Source: Rhodanobacter sp. B05
GTDB lineage: Bacteria; Pseudomonadota; Gammaproteobacteria; Xanthomonadales; Rhodanobacteraceae
NCBI RefSeq assembly: GCF_002001085.1
Contig: NZ_MUNU01000015.1
Location: forward strand, 124,001-188,000
DNA: 64,000 bases
Direction: 5' to 3'
Shown here: one piece after another, positions 1 through 7,299 of the stretch
How positions within the stretch are numbered: position 1 is the stretch's first letter
Layout of the letters: every line of letters begins with the position of its first letter
Program-made: the position numbers and the translations under genes
Notes under the pieces: generated by a model
Databases searched by the model: none
Seen by the model: the letters and a program-made list of their open reading frames with translations, nothing else
What the model was told of the DNA's origin: nothing

Positions 1-167
1 GGTGACGACACCCGCACAGACGACGGTAACGAGCACCGCACGCAGACTTCCGGGCTCGACATTCGCCGCATGACATTCTTTTTCCCCGTGGCGGGCCAGA
101 CCCAGGCCACGACGGAACCGATCGTTGTTGCATTTCGAAAACCGAAAACCCTGAACGGGAGAGTCGC
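1..167. other. Left edge, no supported gene
   Basis: No reading frame here can be assigned to a family. The last bases before 168 carry a GGGAG ribosome-binding site for tssB. In P. aeruginosa H1-T6SS the gene before tssB is tssA, so the window may start in the gap after it, but that cannot be seen here. Confidence 0.4.
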
Positions 168-689
168 ATGGCCAAGCAAAGCAGTCAGAAGTTCATCGCA
201 CGCAACCGCGCACCGCGCGTGCAGATCGAATACGACGTCGAGGTGTACGGCGCCCAGAAGAAGGTACAGGTGCCGTTCGTGATGGGCGTGATGTCGGATC
301 TCTCCGGCGCCAATGCCGGCGAGCTTCCGCCGATCGAGGATCGAAAGGCGCTGGAGATCGATGTCGACAACTTCGACAACAGGCTCAACGCGATGAAACC
401 GCGGGTGACTTTCGCGGTGCCGAATACGCTGACCGGCGAAGGCAACCTGGCCGTGGACATCACCTTCGAGAGCATGGACGACTTCTCTCCGGCCGCCGTG
501 GCCCGCAAGGTGCCCGCCGTCGCGAAGCTGCTGGAAGCACGCACCCAGCTGGCGAATCTCGACACCTACATGGACGGCAAGGCCGGCGCGGAAAACCTGA
601 TCGCCCAGGCGCTCAAGGATCCGGCGCTGCTGCAGTCGCTGGTTTCAGCGCCGAAGCCGTCCGACAACACCAACAAAGACGGGGAGTAA
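168..689 (+). CDS. tssB: T6SS contractile sheath small subunit TssB
   Basis: This 173-residue protein matches the VipA/TssB family in length and sequence. It has the basic N-terminus, then the FVMGVMSDLSG strand near residues 37-47, then the IDVDNFDNRL and MKPRVTFAVPN segments. TssB pairs with TssC to form the contractile sheath that drives the Hcp tube. The start is supported by a GGGAG ribosome-binding site eight bases upstream. It is the first gene of an eight-gene plus-strand operon and lies six bases before tssC. The short acidic C-terminus is usual for the family. Identification is by family resemblance and operon position. Confidence 0.96.
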   Translation: MAKQSSQKFIARNRAPRVQIEYDVEVYGAQKKVQVPFVMGVMSDLSGANAGELPPIEDRKALEIDVDNFDNRLNAMKPRVTFAVPNTLTGEGNLAVDITFESMDDFSPAAVARKVPAVAKLLEARTQLANLDTYMDGKAGAENLIAQALKDPALLQSLVSAPKPSDNTNKDGE

Positions 690-695
690 GCACGC

Positions 696-2189
696 ATGGC
701 CACCGAAAAACTAGCCGAGCAGGGCGGTGCGGTACAAACCCTGGATGCCGGTGACTTTGCCGCGCTGCTGAGCAAGGAATTCAAGCCGAAGAGTGATCGT
801 GCCAAGGAGGAAGTGGAGTCGGCGGTTCGCACGCTGGCCGAGCAGGTACTGAGCAAGTCCGACATCGTTTCCGAGGACGTTGCCCAGACCATCAATGCCT
901 ATATCGCCGAAATCGATCGCAAGCTCAGCGAGCAGATCAACCTGATCATGCACCACGCCGACTTCCAGAAGCTGGAGAGCGCATGGCGTGGCCTGCATCA
1001 CCTGGTCAACAACACCGAGACGGATCAACAACTGAAGATCCGCGTGATGAACATCTCCAAGAAGGACCTGGCCAAGACCCTGAAGCGCTACAAGGGTACC
1101 GCCTGGGATCAGAGCCCGATCTTCAAGAAGATGTACGAGGAAGAGTACGGCCAGCTCGGTGGCGAACCCTACGGTTGCCTGGTCGGCGACTACTATTTCG
1201 ACCACAGCCCGCCCGACGTGGAGCTGCTTGCCGGCATCGCCCAGGTGGCCGCTGCCGCGCACGCGCCCTTCATCTCTGCCGCCGCCTCGACGCTGATGGG
1301 CATGGACAGCTGGAACGAGCTTGCCAACCCGCGCGACCTGGCCAAGGTGTTCTCCACCCCGGACTATGCCGCCTGGCGTTCGCTGCGCGAGTCGGACGAT
1401 GCCAAGTACGTGGGGCTGACCATGCCTCGCACGCTGGCGCGTCTGCCTTACGGCGCCAAGACCGATCCGGTCGAGGAATTCAACTTCGAAGAAGACACCA
1501 GTGGCGCCGATTCCTCCAAGTACACCTGGCAGAACGCGGCGTATGCGATGGCGGTGAACATCAACCGCTCCTTCAAGGAATACGGCTGGTGTTCGCGCAT
1601 CCGTGGTATCGAATCCGGCGGCGCGGTCGAGGGCCTGCCGTCGCATACCTTCCCGACCGACGACGGCGGCGTGGACATGAAGTGTCCCACCGAGATCGCC
1701 ATCACCGACCGGCGTTCGGCCGAACTGGACAAGATGGGCATGATGCCGCTGGTGCATCGCAAGAACTCGGACATGGCCGCCTTCATCAGTGCGCAGTCGC
1801 TGAGCAAGCCGGACGAGTACGACGATCCGGATGCCACTGCCAATGCGGCGCTGGGCGCCCGCCTGCCGTACATGTTTGCCTGCTGCCGTTTCGCGCATTA
1901 CCTGAAGTGCATCGTTCGCGACAAGATCGGCTCGTTCAAGGATCGTGATGCGATGGAGCGTTGGTTGGGATCCTGGATCGGCCAGTACGTCGACGGCGAC
2001 CCCGCCAACTCCAGCGAGGAAACCAAGGCACGCAAGCCACTGTCCGCGGCGGAAGTCGTGGTGGAAGAGGTCGAAGGGGCGCCGGGTTACTACACCTCGA
2101 AGTTCTTCCTCAAGCCGCACTATCAGCTGGAGGGCTTGACGGTGTCCTTGCGGCTGGTCTCCCGCCTGCCGTCGGCGGCAAAGGGCTGA
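696..2189 (+). CDS. tssC: T6SS contractile sheath large subunit TssC
   Basis: This 497-residue protein is TssC/VipB, the large sheath subunit. Characteristic segments are FQKLESAWRGLHHLV near residues 90-104, the GEPYGCLVGDYYFDH block near 155-170, and the C-terminal FLKPHYQLEGLTVSLRLVSRLP stretch, which forms part of the sheath handshake domain. Length is normal for the family. The six-base gap from tssB implies translation in one transcript and one-to-one assembly. A GGGGAG sequence at the end of tssB serves as ribosome-binding site. Nothing is missing or truncated. Confidence 0.97.
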   Translation: MATEKLAEQGGAVQTLDAGDFAALLSKEFKPKSDRAKEEVESAVRTLAEQVLSKSDIVSEDVAQTINAYIAEIDRKLSEQINLIMHHADFQKLESAWRGLHHLVNNTETDQQLKIRVMNISKKDLAKTLKRYKGTAWDQSPIFKKMYEEEYGQLGGEPYGCLVGDYYFDHSPPDVELLAGIAQVAAAAHAPFISAAASTLMGMDSWNELANPRDLAKVFSTPDYAAWRSLRESDDAKYVGLTMPRTLARLPYGAKTDPVEEFNFEEDTSGADSSKYTWQNAAYAMAVNINRSFKEYGWCSRIRGIESGGAVEGLPSHTFPTDDGGVDMKCPTEIAITDRRSAELDKMGMMPLVHRKNSDMAAFISAQSLSKPDEYDDPDATANAALGARLPYMFACCRFAHYLKCIVRDKIGSFKDRDAMERWLGSWIGQYVDGDPANSSEETKARKPLSAAEVVVEEVEGAPGYYTSKFFLKPHYQLEGLTVSLRLVSRLPSAAKG

Positions 2190-2316
2190 TGCCGCTGCCA
2201 GACTTTCGTTCCATGGCTTCATGACGCACGTGGTTCCCTGCAAGTTCGCCGGATCGTTCCTGACAAACGCAGAAGCGGTCCGGTTCAATTGACCAAAACT
2301 GACAAGGAGAATTCTC

Positions 2317-2805
2317 ATGGCATTAGACATGCACCTGGAGTTGAAGGGCGGGTCCGTTACCTACACCGGCGAGTCGAAGCACAAGAAGCACGCAGGCAAG
2401 ATCCAGCTGCTGGCATGGTCGTGGGGCATGTCGCAGAGTGGCTCGTTCGGCCATGGCAGTGGCGGTGGCGCCGGCAAGGCGAACATCCAGGACATCAGCG
2501 TCACCAAGTACCTGGACAAGAGCTCGACGCAGTTCATGAAGGCGCTGACCACCGGTGCCCATGCCGACAGTGCGATCCTGTATGTCTCCAAGGCAGGCGG
2601 CACCCAGGATGACTATCTCAAGATCACGCTGACCAGTGTGATGATCACCAGCTACAGCACCGGTGGCTCGGGTGGCGAAGACATGCTTACCGAGAACATC
2701 TCGCTCGCCTTCGCCAAGTTCGACATTGCCTATTCCACGCAGGACGACAAGGGCAAGGTCAGTGAGGCTGGTACGGTGCAGTACAGCGTCGAGGAAGTCG
2801 CCTGA
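2317..2805 (+). CDS. hcp: T6SS tube protein Hcp (TssD), Hcp1 type
   Basis: This 162-residue protein is Hcp, which stacks as hexameric rings into the inner tube and can carry small effectors in its lumen. It shows the Hcp1 signature segments GESKHKKHAGKIQLLAWSWGM near residues 18-38, a Gly/Ser-rich loop followed by GKANIQDISVTKYLDKS, then STGGSGGEDMLTENISLAF. A strong AAGGAGA ribosome-binding site lies before the ATG. It is separated from tssC by 127 bases and from tagJ by 200 bases. That spacing is compatible with separate high-level expression, as is usual for Hcp. See the terminator-like hairpin at 3081-3112. Confidence 0.96.
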   Translation: MALDMHLELKGGSVTYTGESKHKKHAGKIQLLAWSWGMSQSGSFGHGSGGGAGKANIQDISVTKYLDKSSTQFMKALTTGAHADSAILYVSKAGGTQDDYLKITLTSVMITSYSTGGSGGEDMLTENISLAFAKFDIAYSTQDDKGKVSEAGTVQYSVEEVA

Positions 2806-3005
2806 TCTGCTCGGTGCTTTACGGCTTTTAGCTGGGCCTGAACCCCGGGGTCTCCGTCCTGATCGTCCATCGGTGCACGTGCGCGTACGAGTGAAGATCG
2901 TGCGGCGTGATGCCTGTGGACGTTGCATGCGGGTGGCTCCGGGGCCAGGCACGGACCATGGGCCTGTCTGTGGACATGTCCGCAGATTCGTATCCGAGGG
3001 ATGAC

Positions 3006-3797
3006 ATGACGCCCGAGAGCAAGCTCAAAGAAGGTCGGCCTGACGAGGCGCTGCAATTGCTCACTGCAGAAGTACGCAACAACCCGGCAGACGCCAAACG
3101 CCGGGTTTTTTTATTCCAGCTTCTGGCTCTGCTTGGACAATGGGAGCGGGCACAGAACCAGCTGAATGTCTGCGGTGAGCTGGATCCGCTCAACGCCATG
3201 ATGGTCGGCGCCTATTCCGAGGCCTTGCGCGGCGAGCTGGTGCGCGCGGAGGTTTTTGCGGGCAAGCGCATGCCGGTGATCATCGGCGAGCCGGAGCAGT
3301 GGCTGGCGCTCTTGCTGCAGGCTCTCAAGCTGGGCGCCGCAGGACAGCACGAGCAGGCCGCCAGCTTGCGTGAGCAGGCGTTCGAGCAGGCGCCTGCAGT
3401 GGCCGGAACCATCGACGGAAACGCGTTCGAATGGATCGCCGACGCGGACCCGCGCATCGGCCCGTGCCTGGAAATCATCGTCAACGGCGGTTACTCGTGG
3501 GTGCCATTCTCGCGCCTGCGCGAACTGAAGTTCGAGGCACCCAGCGACTTGCGCGACAAGATCTGGGTGCCGGTCCAGGTGACCTGGAACAACAGTGGAA
3601 AGGCGATCGGCTTCATTCCCAGCCGGTATCCGGGCACGGAGCGGGCCGAGGATCATGATCTCGTGCTGGGGCGCAAGACCGAGTGGGTCGACGTTGGCGC
3701 CGGGCTCCAGGTCGGCCTGGGCCAGCGCATGCTGGCCACCGATGTCGCCGATTACCCGTTGTTCGATGCGCGGCTGATTTCCTTTGATGCCGGCTGA
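3006..3797 (+). CDS. tagJ: T6SS accessory protein TagJ (ImpE family)
   Basis: This protein of about 263 residues is TagJ/ImpE. The N-terminal part is helical and TPR-like (DEALQLLTAEVRNNPADAKRRVFLFQLL, written here as successive motifs: DEALQLL, then NPADAKRRVFLFQLL). It is followed by the ImpE domain with EWIADADPRIGPCLEIIVNGGYSWVPF and a closing YPLFDARLISF. In P. aeruginosa TagJ binds TssB and ClpV and marks a subset of T6SS types; that role is inferred here. The in-frame ATG at 3006 is preferred because conserved family sequence begins right after it. Upstream in-frame ATGs at 2907, 2958 and 2976 would add unconserved residues. The first 40 codons contain a perfect terminator-like hairpin. 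Confidence 0.92.
   Translation: MTPESKLKEGRPDEALQLLTAEVRNNPADAKRRVFLFQLLALLGQWERAQNQLNVCGELDPLNAMMVGAYSEALRGELVRAEVFAGKRMPVIIGEPEQWLALLLQALKLGAAGQHEQAASLREQAFEQAPAVAGTIDGNAFEWIADADPRIGPCLEIIVNGGYSWVPFSRLRELKFEAPSDLRDKIWVPVQVTWNNSGKAIGFIPSRYPGTERAEDHDLVLGRKTEWVDVGAGLQVGLGQRMLATDVADYPLFDARLISFDAG
3081..3112 (+). terminator. Terminator-like hairpin inside tagJ coding sequence
   Basis: The arms AACCCGGC (3081-3088) and GCCGGGTT (3100-3107) are perfect inverted repeats around an 11-base loop, and the T run extends from 3106 to 3112. This is the textbook form of an intrinsic terminator on the plus strand. It sits about 280 bases after the hcp stop and about 75 bases inside tagJ. It encodes the conserved NPADAKRRVF stretch, so it could be a by-product of protein conservation. 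It could also end hcp transcripts and reduce expression of the downstream baseplate genes when tagJ is poorly translated. Confidence 0.55.
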
Positions 3798-3817
3798 TCG
3801 GGGGACCGGAACCTTCC

Positions 3818-4321
3818 ATGGCTGAACTGACCACCCAGGAAAGACTCCAGCCTTCGCTGCTTGATCGCCTCACCGACGACGAACCGGGCAAGCTGGAGGA
3901 GAGCCGCGACAAGCGGGTGATTTCCGCGACCCGCTTGCGCGATTGCGTGACGCGCGACATGTCGTGGCTGCTCAACTGCGTCAGCCTGGACGCCAGTCTC
4001 GAACTGGACGACTACCCTGACGTGGCGCGCTCGGTGCTCAATTTCGGCATTCCGGACTTGACCGGTGTGGCCTTGTCCGGCATCAATGCCGACGTGCTGC
4101 AGCGTCAGGTCAGGGATGCCATCCTGGCATTCGAGCCGCGGTTGACCGCCAACACCCTGAGGGTCACCGTCAATGCGCTGTCAAAGCGCATGGATCGGCA
4201 GGCACTGATCTTCAACATCGAGTCGGAGATGTGGGCGCAGCCGATTCCGCTGAACCTCTACCTGAAGACCGAAGTGGACCTGGAAACCGGCAGCTTCAAG
4301 GTATCGGAGGGCTTCGGCTGA
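3818..4321 (+). CDS. tssE: T6SS baseplate protein TssE (gp25-like)
   Basis: This 167-residue protein is TssE, related to phage T4 gp25, and forms part of the baseplate wedge where sheath assembly starts. The gp25 domain spans roughly residues 50-150. It carries the family's EPR signature in AILAFEPRLTANTLRV. The N-terminal LQPSLLDRLTDDEP segment is also typical. It starts 20 bases after tagJ and its stop directly abuts the tssF start region, so the genes are probably translationally coupled. Confidence 0.94.
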   Translation: MAELTTQERLQPSLLDRLTDDEPGKLEESRDKRVISATRLRDCVTRDMSWLLNCVSLDASLELDDYPDVARSVLNFGIPDLTGVALSGINADVLQRQVRDAILAFEPRLTANTLRVTVNALSKRMDRQALIFNIESEMWAQPIPLNLYLKTEVDLETGSFKVSEGFG

Positions 4322-4327
4322 TTGCCC

Positions 4328-6211
4328 ATGGATCCGCGACTGCTGCGCTACTACAACCGGGAATTGCAACACGTCCGCGAAATGGGCGGCGAGTTCGCGC
4401 GCGAGTACCCGAAGATTGCCGGTCGGCTGGGCCTGGAGGGCTTCGAATGCGCCGACCCCTATGTCGAACGCCTGCTGGAGGGCTTCGCCTTCCTGGCGGC
4501 ACGCATCCAGCTGAAGCTCGATGCCCAGTACCCGGTGTTCACCCAGCATCTGCTGGAAATGGTCTACCCGCATTACCTGGCGCCAGTGCCTTCGATGGCC
4601 GTGGTGCAGATGCAGCCCGACCTGAAGGAGAGCGGGTTGCTCGCCGGTCACACCGTGGCGCGGCATACCTCCTTGCGCAGCCTGATCGGCAAGGACGACC
4701 GCACCGCCTGCGAATATCGCACGGCCCACGACGTCACCTTGTGGCCGCTCGAGCTGACCGACGCGAAATATCTGGAGACGCCGGCGGCGATCGCCGCAGC
4801 CGGCGTGGTGCTGCCCGCCGGCAAGCCGGTGCGTGCCGGCCTGCGCCTGAAGTTCCGGGTTACCGCGGGCGCCCAGGCCAATATGCTGGCACTGGACAAG
4901 CTGCCGGTGTTCATCGCCGGCGCGGATGAATTGCCCAAGCGTCTGTACGAGCAACTGCTGGGCAACGCGCTCTGTTATGTCGTGCGTGCGCAAGGTGCCA
5001 GCGGCGAGATCAGCCAGATCCATGACGCAAGCCGGATCAACCGCCGGGGCTTCGACGACAGCGAGGCACTGATCCCGTACTCGGGCCGTTCGTTCAGTGG
5101 CTATCGCCTGCTACAGGAATACTTTGCCTGTCCCGAGCGGTTCCTGTTCGCCGAGTTCACCGACTTGAAGCCCCTGCTGGCGCGCTCCAGGGGCAGCGAG
5201 TTCGAGATCGTCGTGCTGTTCGATCGCAGCGTGGCGAGCTTGCACAATGCGGTCGACGCGAACAACTTCCGCTTGTTCTGCACCCCGGCGATCAACCTGT
5301 TTCCACGCCGTGCAGACCGCATCCACCTGCAGCAGGGCGTGACCGAATACCACATCCTCGCCGATCGCACGCGGCCGATGGATTTCGAGGTGCACAGCAT
5401 CGGCAACGTGGAAGGCTTCGGCGATCGGCAGGAGCCCGAACAGCGATTCCTGCCCTTCTACGGCTGCGACGAGCGCACGTGGCACAGCCAGCATTCCGCC
5501 TATTACACGATCCGCCGCGAACCGCGTCTGCTTTCGTCGCGCCAGAAGCGCCAGGGCGCGCGTTCCAGCTATATCGGCAACGAGATGTTCATTTCGCTGG
5601 TCGATTCCAGCGAGGCGCCTTACTCCACCGAATTGCGCCAGATCGGCATGCAGCTCATGTGCACCAACCGCGACCTGCCGCTGCAGATGCCCGTGGGCAA
5701 GTCCAAGACCGATTTCACCCTGGAAACAGGCGCACCAGTGGAGTCGATCCGCTGCGTCGCCGGCCCGACCAAGCCGCGTGCGTCGATCGCCACCGGCGAG
5801 ACCGCATGGCGCCTGCTGAGCCACTTGCAGCTTAACTATGTGTCGCTGATGGAGAACAACGCGGGTGAAGGTGCGGCAGCGCTGCGCGAGATGCTGACGC
5901 TGTACTGCGACCAGTTCGACTCCAGCGCGCTGCGTCAGGTCGAAGGTGTCAAGGCGGTCAGCTCGCAGTCGATCGTGCGCCGTATTCCGTTGCCGGGTCC
6001 GATCACCTTTGGTCGTGGCCTGGAGATCACCCTGACTTGCGACGATGGCGCGTTCGAGGGCACCGGTGCCTTTCTGCTTGGTGCCGTGATGCAGCAGTTC
6101 TTCGCCCGCTATGTATCCGTCAATTCTTTCACTGAAACCGTTCTGCGTACGCTGGAACGCAACGAGGTCGCACGATGGCCCGCCCGGCTGGGAACACGGC
6201 AGACGCTGTAG
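4328..6211 (+). CDS. tssF: T6SS baseplate protein TssF
   Basis: This 627-residue protein is TssF/VasA, the largest baseplate wedge component. Its hallmark N-terminus, MDPRLLRYYNRELQHVREM, is followed by the EFAREYPKIAGRL segment and GFAFLAARIQLKLD. The C-terminus ends with the RYVSVNSFTETVL block typical of the family. The ATG at 4328 is chosen because conserved TssF sequence starts there; a TTG at 4322 is also in frame. The 3' end overlaps tssG by 37 bases, which suggests coupled translation and fits the known TssF2-TssG complex. Confidence 0.96.
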   Translation: MDPRLLRYYNRELQHVREMGGEFAREYPKIAGRLGLEGFECADPYVERLLEGFAFLAARIQLKLDAQYPVFTQHLLEMVYPHYLAPVPSMAVVQMQPDLKESGLLAGHTVARHTSLRSLIGKDDRTACEYRTAHDVTLWPLELTDAKYLETPAAIAAAGVVLPAGKPVRAGLRLKFRVTAGAQANMLALDKLPVFIAGADELPKRLYEQLLGNALCYVVRAQGASGEISQIHDASRINRRGFDDSEALIPYSGRSFSGYRLLQEYFACPERFLFAEFTDLKPLLARSRGSEFEIVVLFDRSVASLHNAVDANNFRLFCTPAINLFPRRADRIHLQQGVTEYHILADRTRPMDFEVHSIGNVEGFGDRQEPEQRFLPFYGCDERTWHSQHSAYYTIRREPRLLSSRQKRQGARSSYIGNEMFISLVDSSEAPYSTELRQIGMQLMCTNRDLPLQMPVGKSKTDFTLETGAPVESIRCVAGPTKPRASIATGETAWRLLSHLQLNYVSLMENNAGEGAAALREMLTLYCDQFDSSALRQVEGVKAVSSQSIVRRIPLPGPITFGRGLEITLTCDDGAFEGTGAFLLGAVMQQFFARYVSVNSFTETVLRTLERNEVARWPARLGTRQTL

Positions 6212-7197
6212 CGCTGGAAAATGCGCTGCGCGACCACCCCGAAACCTTCGAATTCTTCGAAGCGATCCGGCGGTTGGAGTGCGCATTTCCCGAGCGTCCG
6301 CGACTGGGACATTCGGCCAAGACCAGCGATGATTTCGTGCGGCTTGGCCAGACCCCGTCGTTGTCATTTGCTCCGAAAACGGTGGACCAGTATCAGCCCG
6401 GTGGTGGCGGCAGGCCGGCGCGACTGCATGGTCTTTTTTTCGGATTGTTCGGCCCGAACGCACCGTTGCCGCTGCACCTGACCGAATACGCCATCGACCG
6501 CGAGTTGAATGGCAAGGACCGCACCTTCCGCGCGTTCGCCGACATTTTCCATCACCGCATGATGAGCCTGTTCTACCGCAGTTGGGCCGACGCGCAGCCG
6601 ACCGTGCAGATGGATCGCCCCGACGAAGATCGGTTCCAGCTCTACCTGGGGGCGATGGTGGGCCTGGCCACGCCGGATCTGGGCAATCGCGATGCGCTGC
6701 CGGACCAGTTCAAGCGCTTCTTTGCCGGTCGCCTGCTGCAACAGGCGCGCAATGCCGAGGGCCTCAAAGGCATGGTGGAACGATTCTTCCGCATCCCGGT
6801 GGGCATCGTCGAATTCGTCGCCGAGTGGATGCGCCTGCCGCCCAGCTCGTTCCTGCGCCTGGGCGCCTCGGGCGAGGTGGCGTCCCTCGGGCTTACCACG
6901 GTCACTGGCCAATATGTATGGGGCAGCCAGCAGCGTTTTCGCCTGCGGCTGGGCCCGCTCAGCCGCGCCGAGTTCAACAATTTCCTGCCCGGTGGCGAGG
7001 CGCTGAGCCAGCTGGTCGCGGCGGTCAAGACCTATATCGGCGAGGAAAAGGCCTGGGACGTCCAGCTGGTGCTGAAAAGGGCCGACGTGCCGGCAACGCG
7101 ACTGGGACAGAACGGAAGAATGGGCCTGACCACCTGGATGGGCTCCCCGCAGCAGGACATCGACGCCGATCAGGTTGTATTGAAGCCGGTCGGATAG
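6175..7197 (+). CDS. tssG: T6SS baseplate protein TssG
   Basis: This 340-residue protein is TssG/VasB, the partner of TssF in the baseplate wedge. Diagnostic segments are PETFEFFEAIRRLE near residues 22-35, the PSLSFAPKTV strand, and RLHGLFFGLFGPNAPLPLHLTEY, which is the most conserved TssG block. Then come FADIFHHRMMSLFYRSWA and the GSGE-less LTTVTGQYVWGSQQRFRL region. The start lies inside the end of tssF in another frame, so ribosomes probably reinitiate. Length is normal. Confidence 0.95.
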   Translation: MARPAGNTADAVALENALRDHPETFEFFEAIRRLECAFPERPRLGHSAKTSDDFVRLGQTPSLSFAPKTVDQYQPGGGGRPARLHGLFFGLFGPNAPLPLHLTEYAIDRELNGKDRTFRAFADIFHHRMMSLFYRSWADAQPTVQMDRPDEDRFQLYLGAMVGLATPDLGNRDALPDQFKRFFAGRLLQQARNAEGLKGMVERFFRIPVGIVEFVAEWMRLPPSSFLRLGASGEVASLGLTTVTGQYVWGSQQRFRLRLGPLSRAEFNNFLPGGEALSQLVAAVKTYIGEEKAWDVQLVLKRADVPATRLGQNGRMGLTTWMGSPQQDIDADQVVLKPVG

Positions 7198-7299
7198 GCA
7201 ACCGCCGGATTGATTGTCGCGCGGGAAGCGGATTCGAGGGCCTGGATCGCATTTGCACCATCACACCAAGATCGACATTTACCACAGAGGATTATTGAC

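Noticed and set aside
1-167. Possible minus-strand signal-peptide-like frame at the left edge
   Set aside because: A short hydrophobic translation was seen, but no start codon in that frame and no family match, so no gene is claimed.
711-2330. Long minus-strand open frame opposite tssC
   Set aside because: Its low-complexity, Arg-, His- and Val-rich translation has no family resemblance; it is the mirror of high-GC codon use in tssC.
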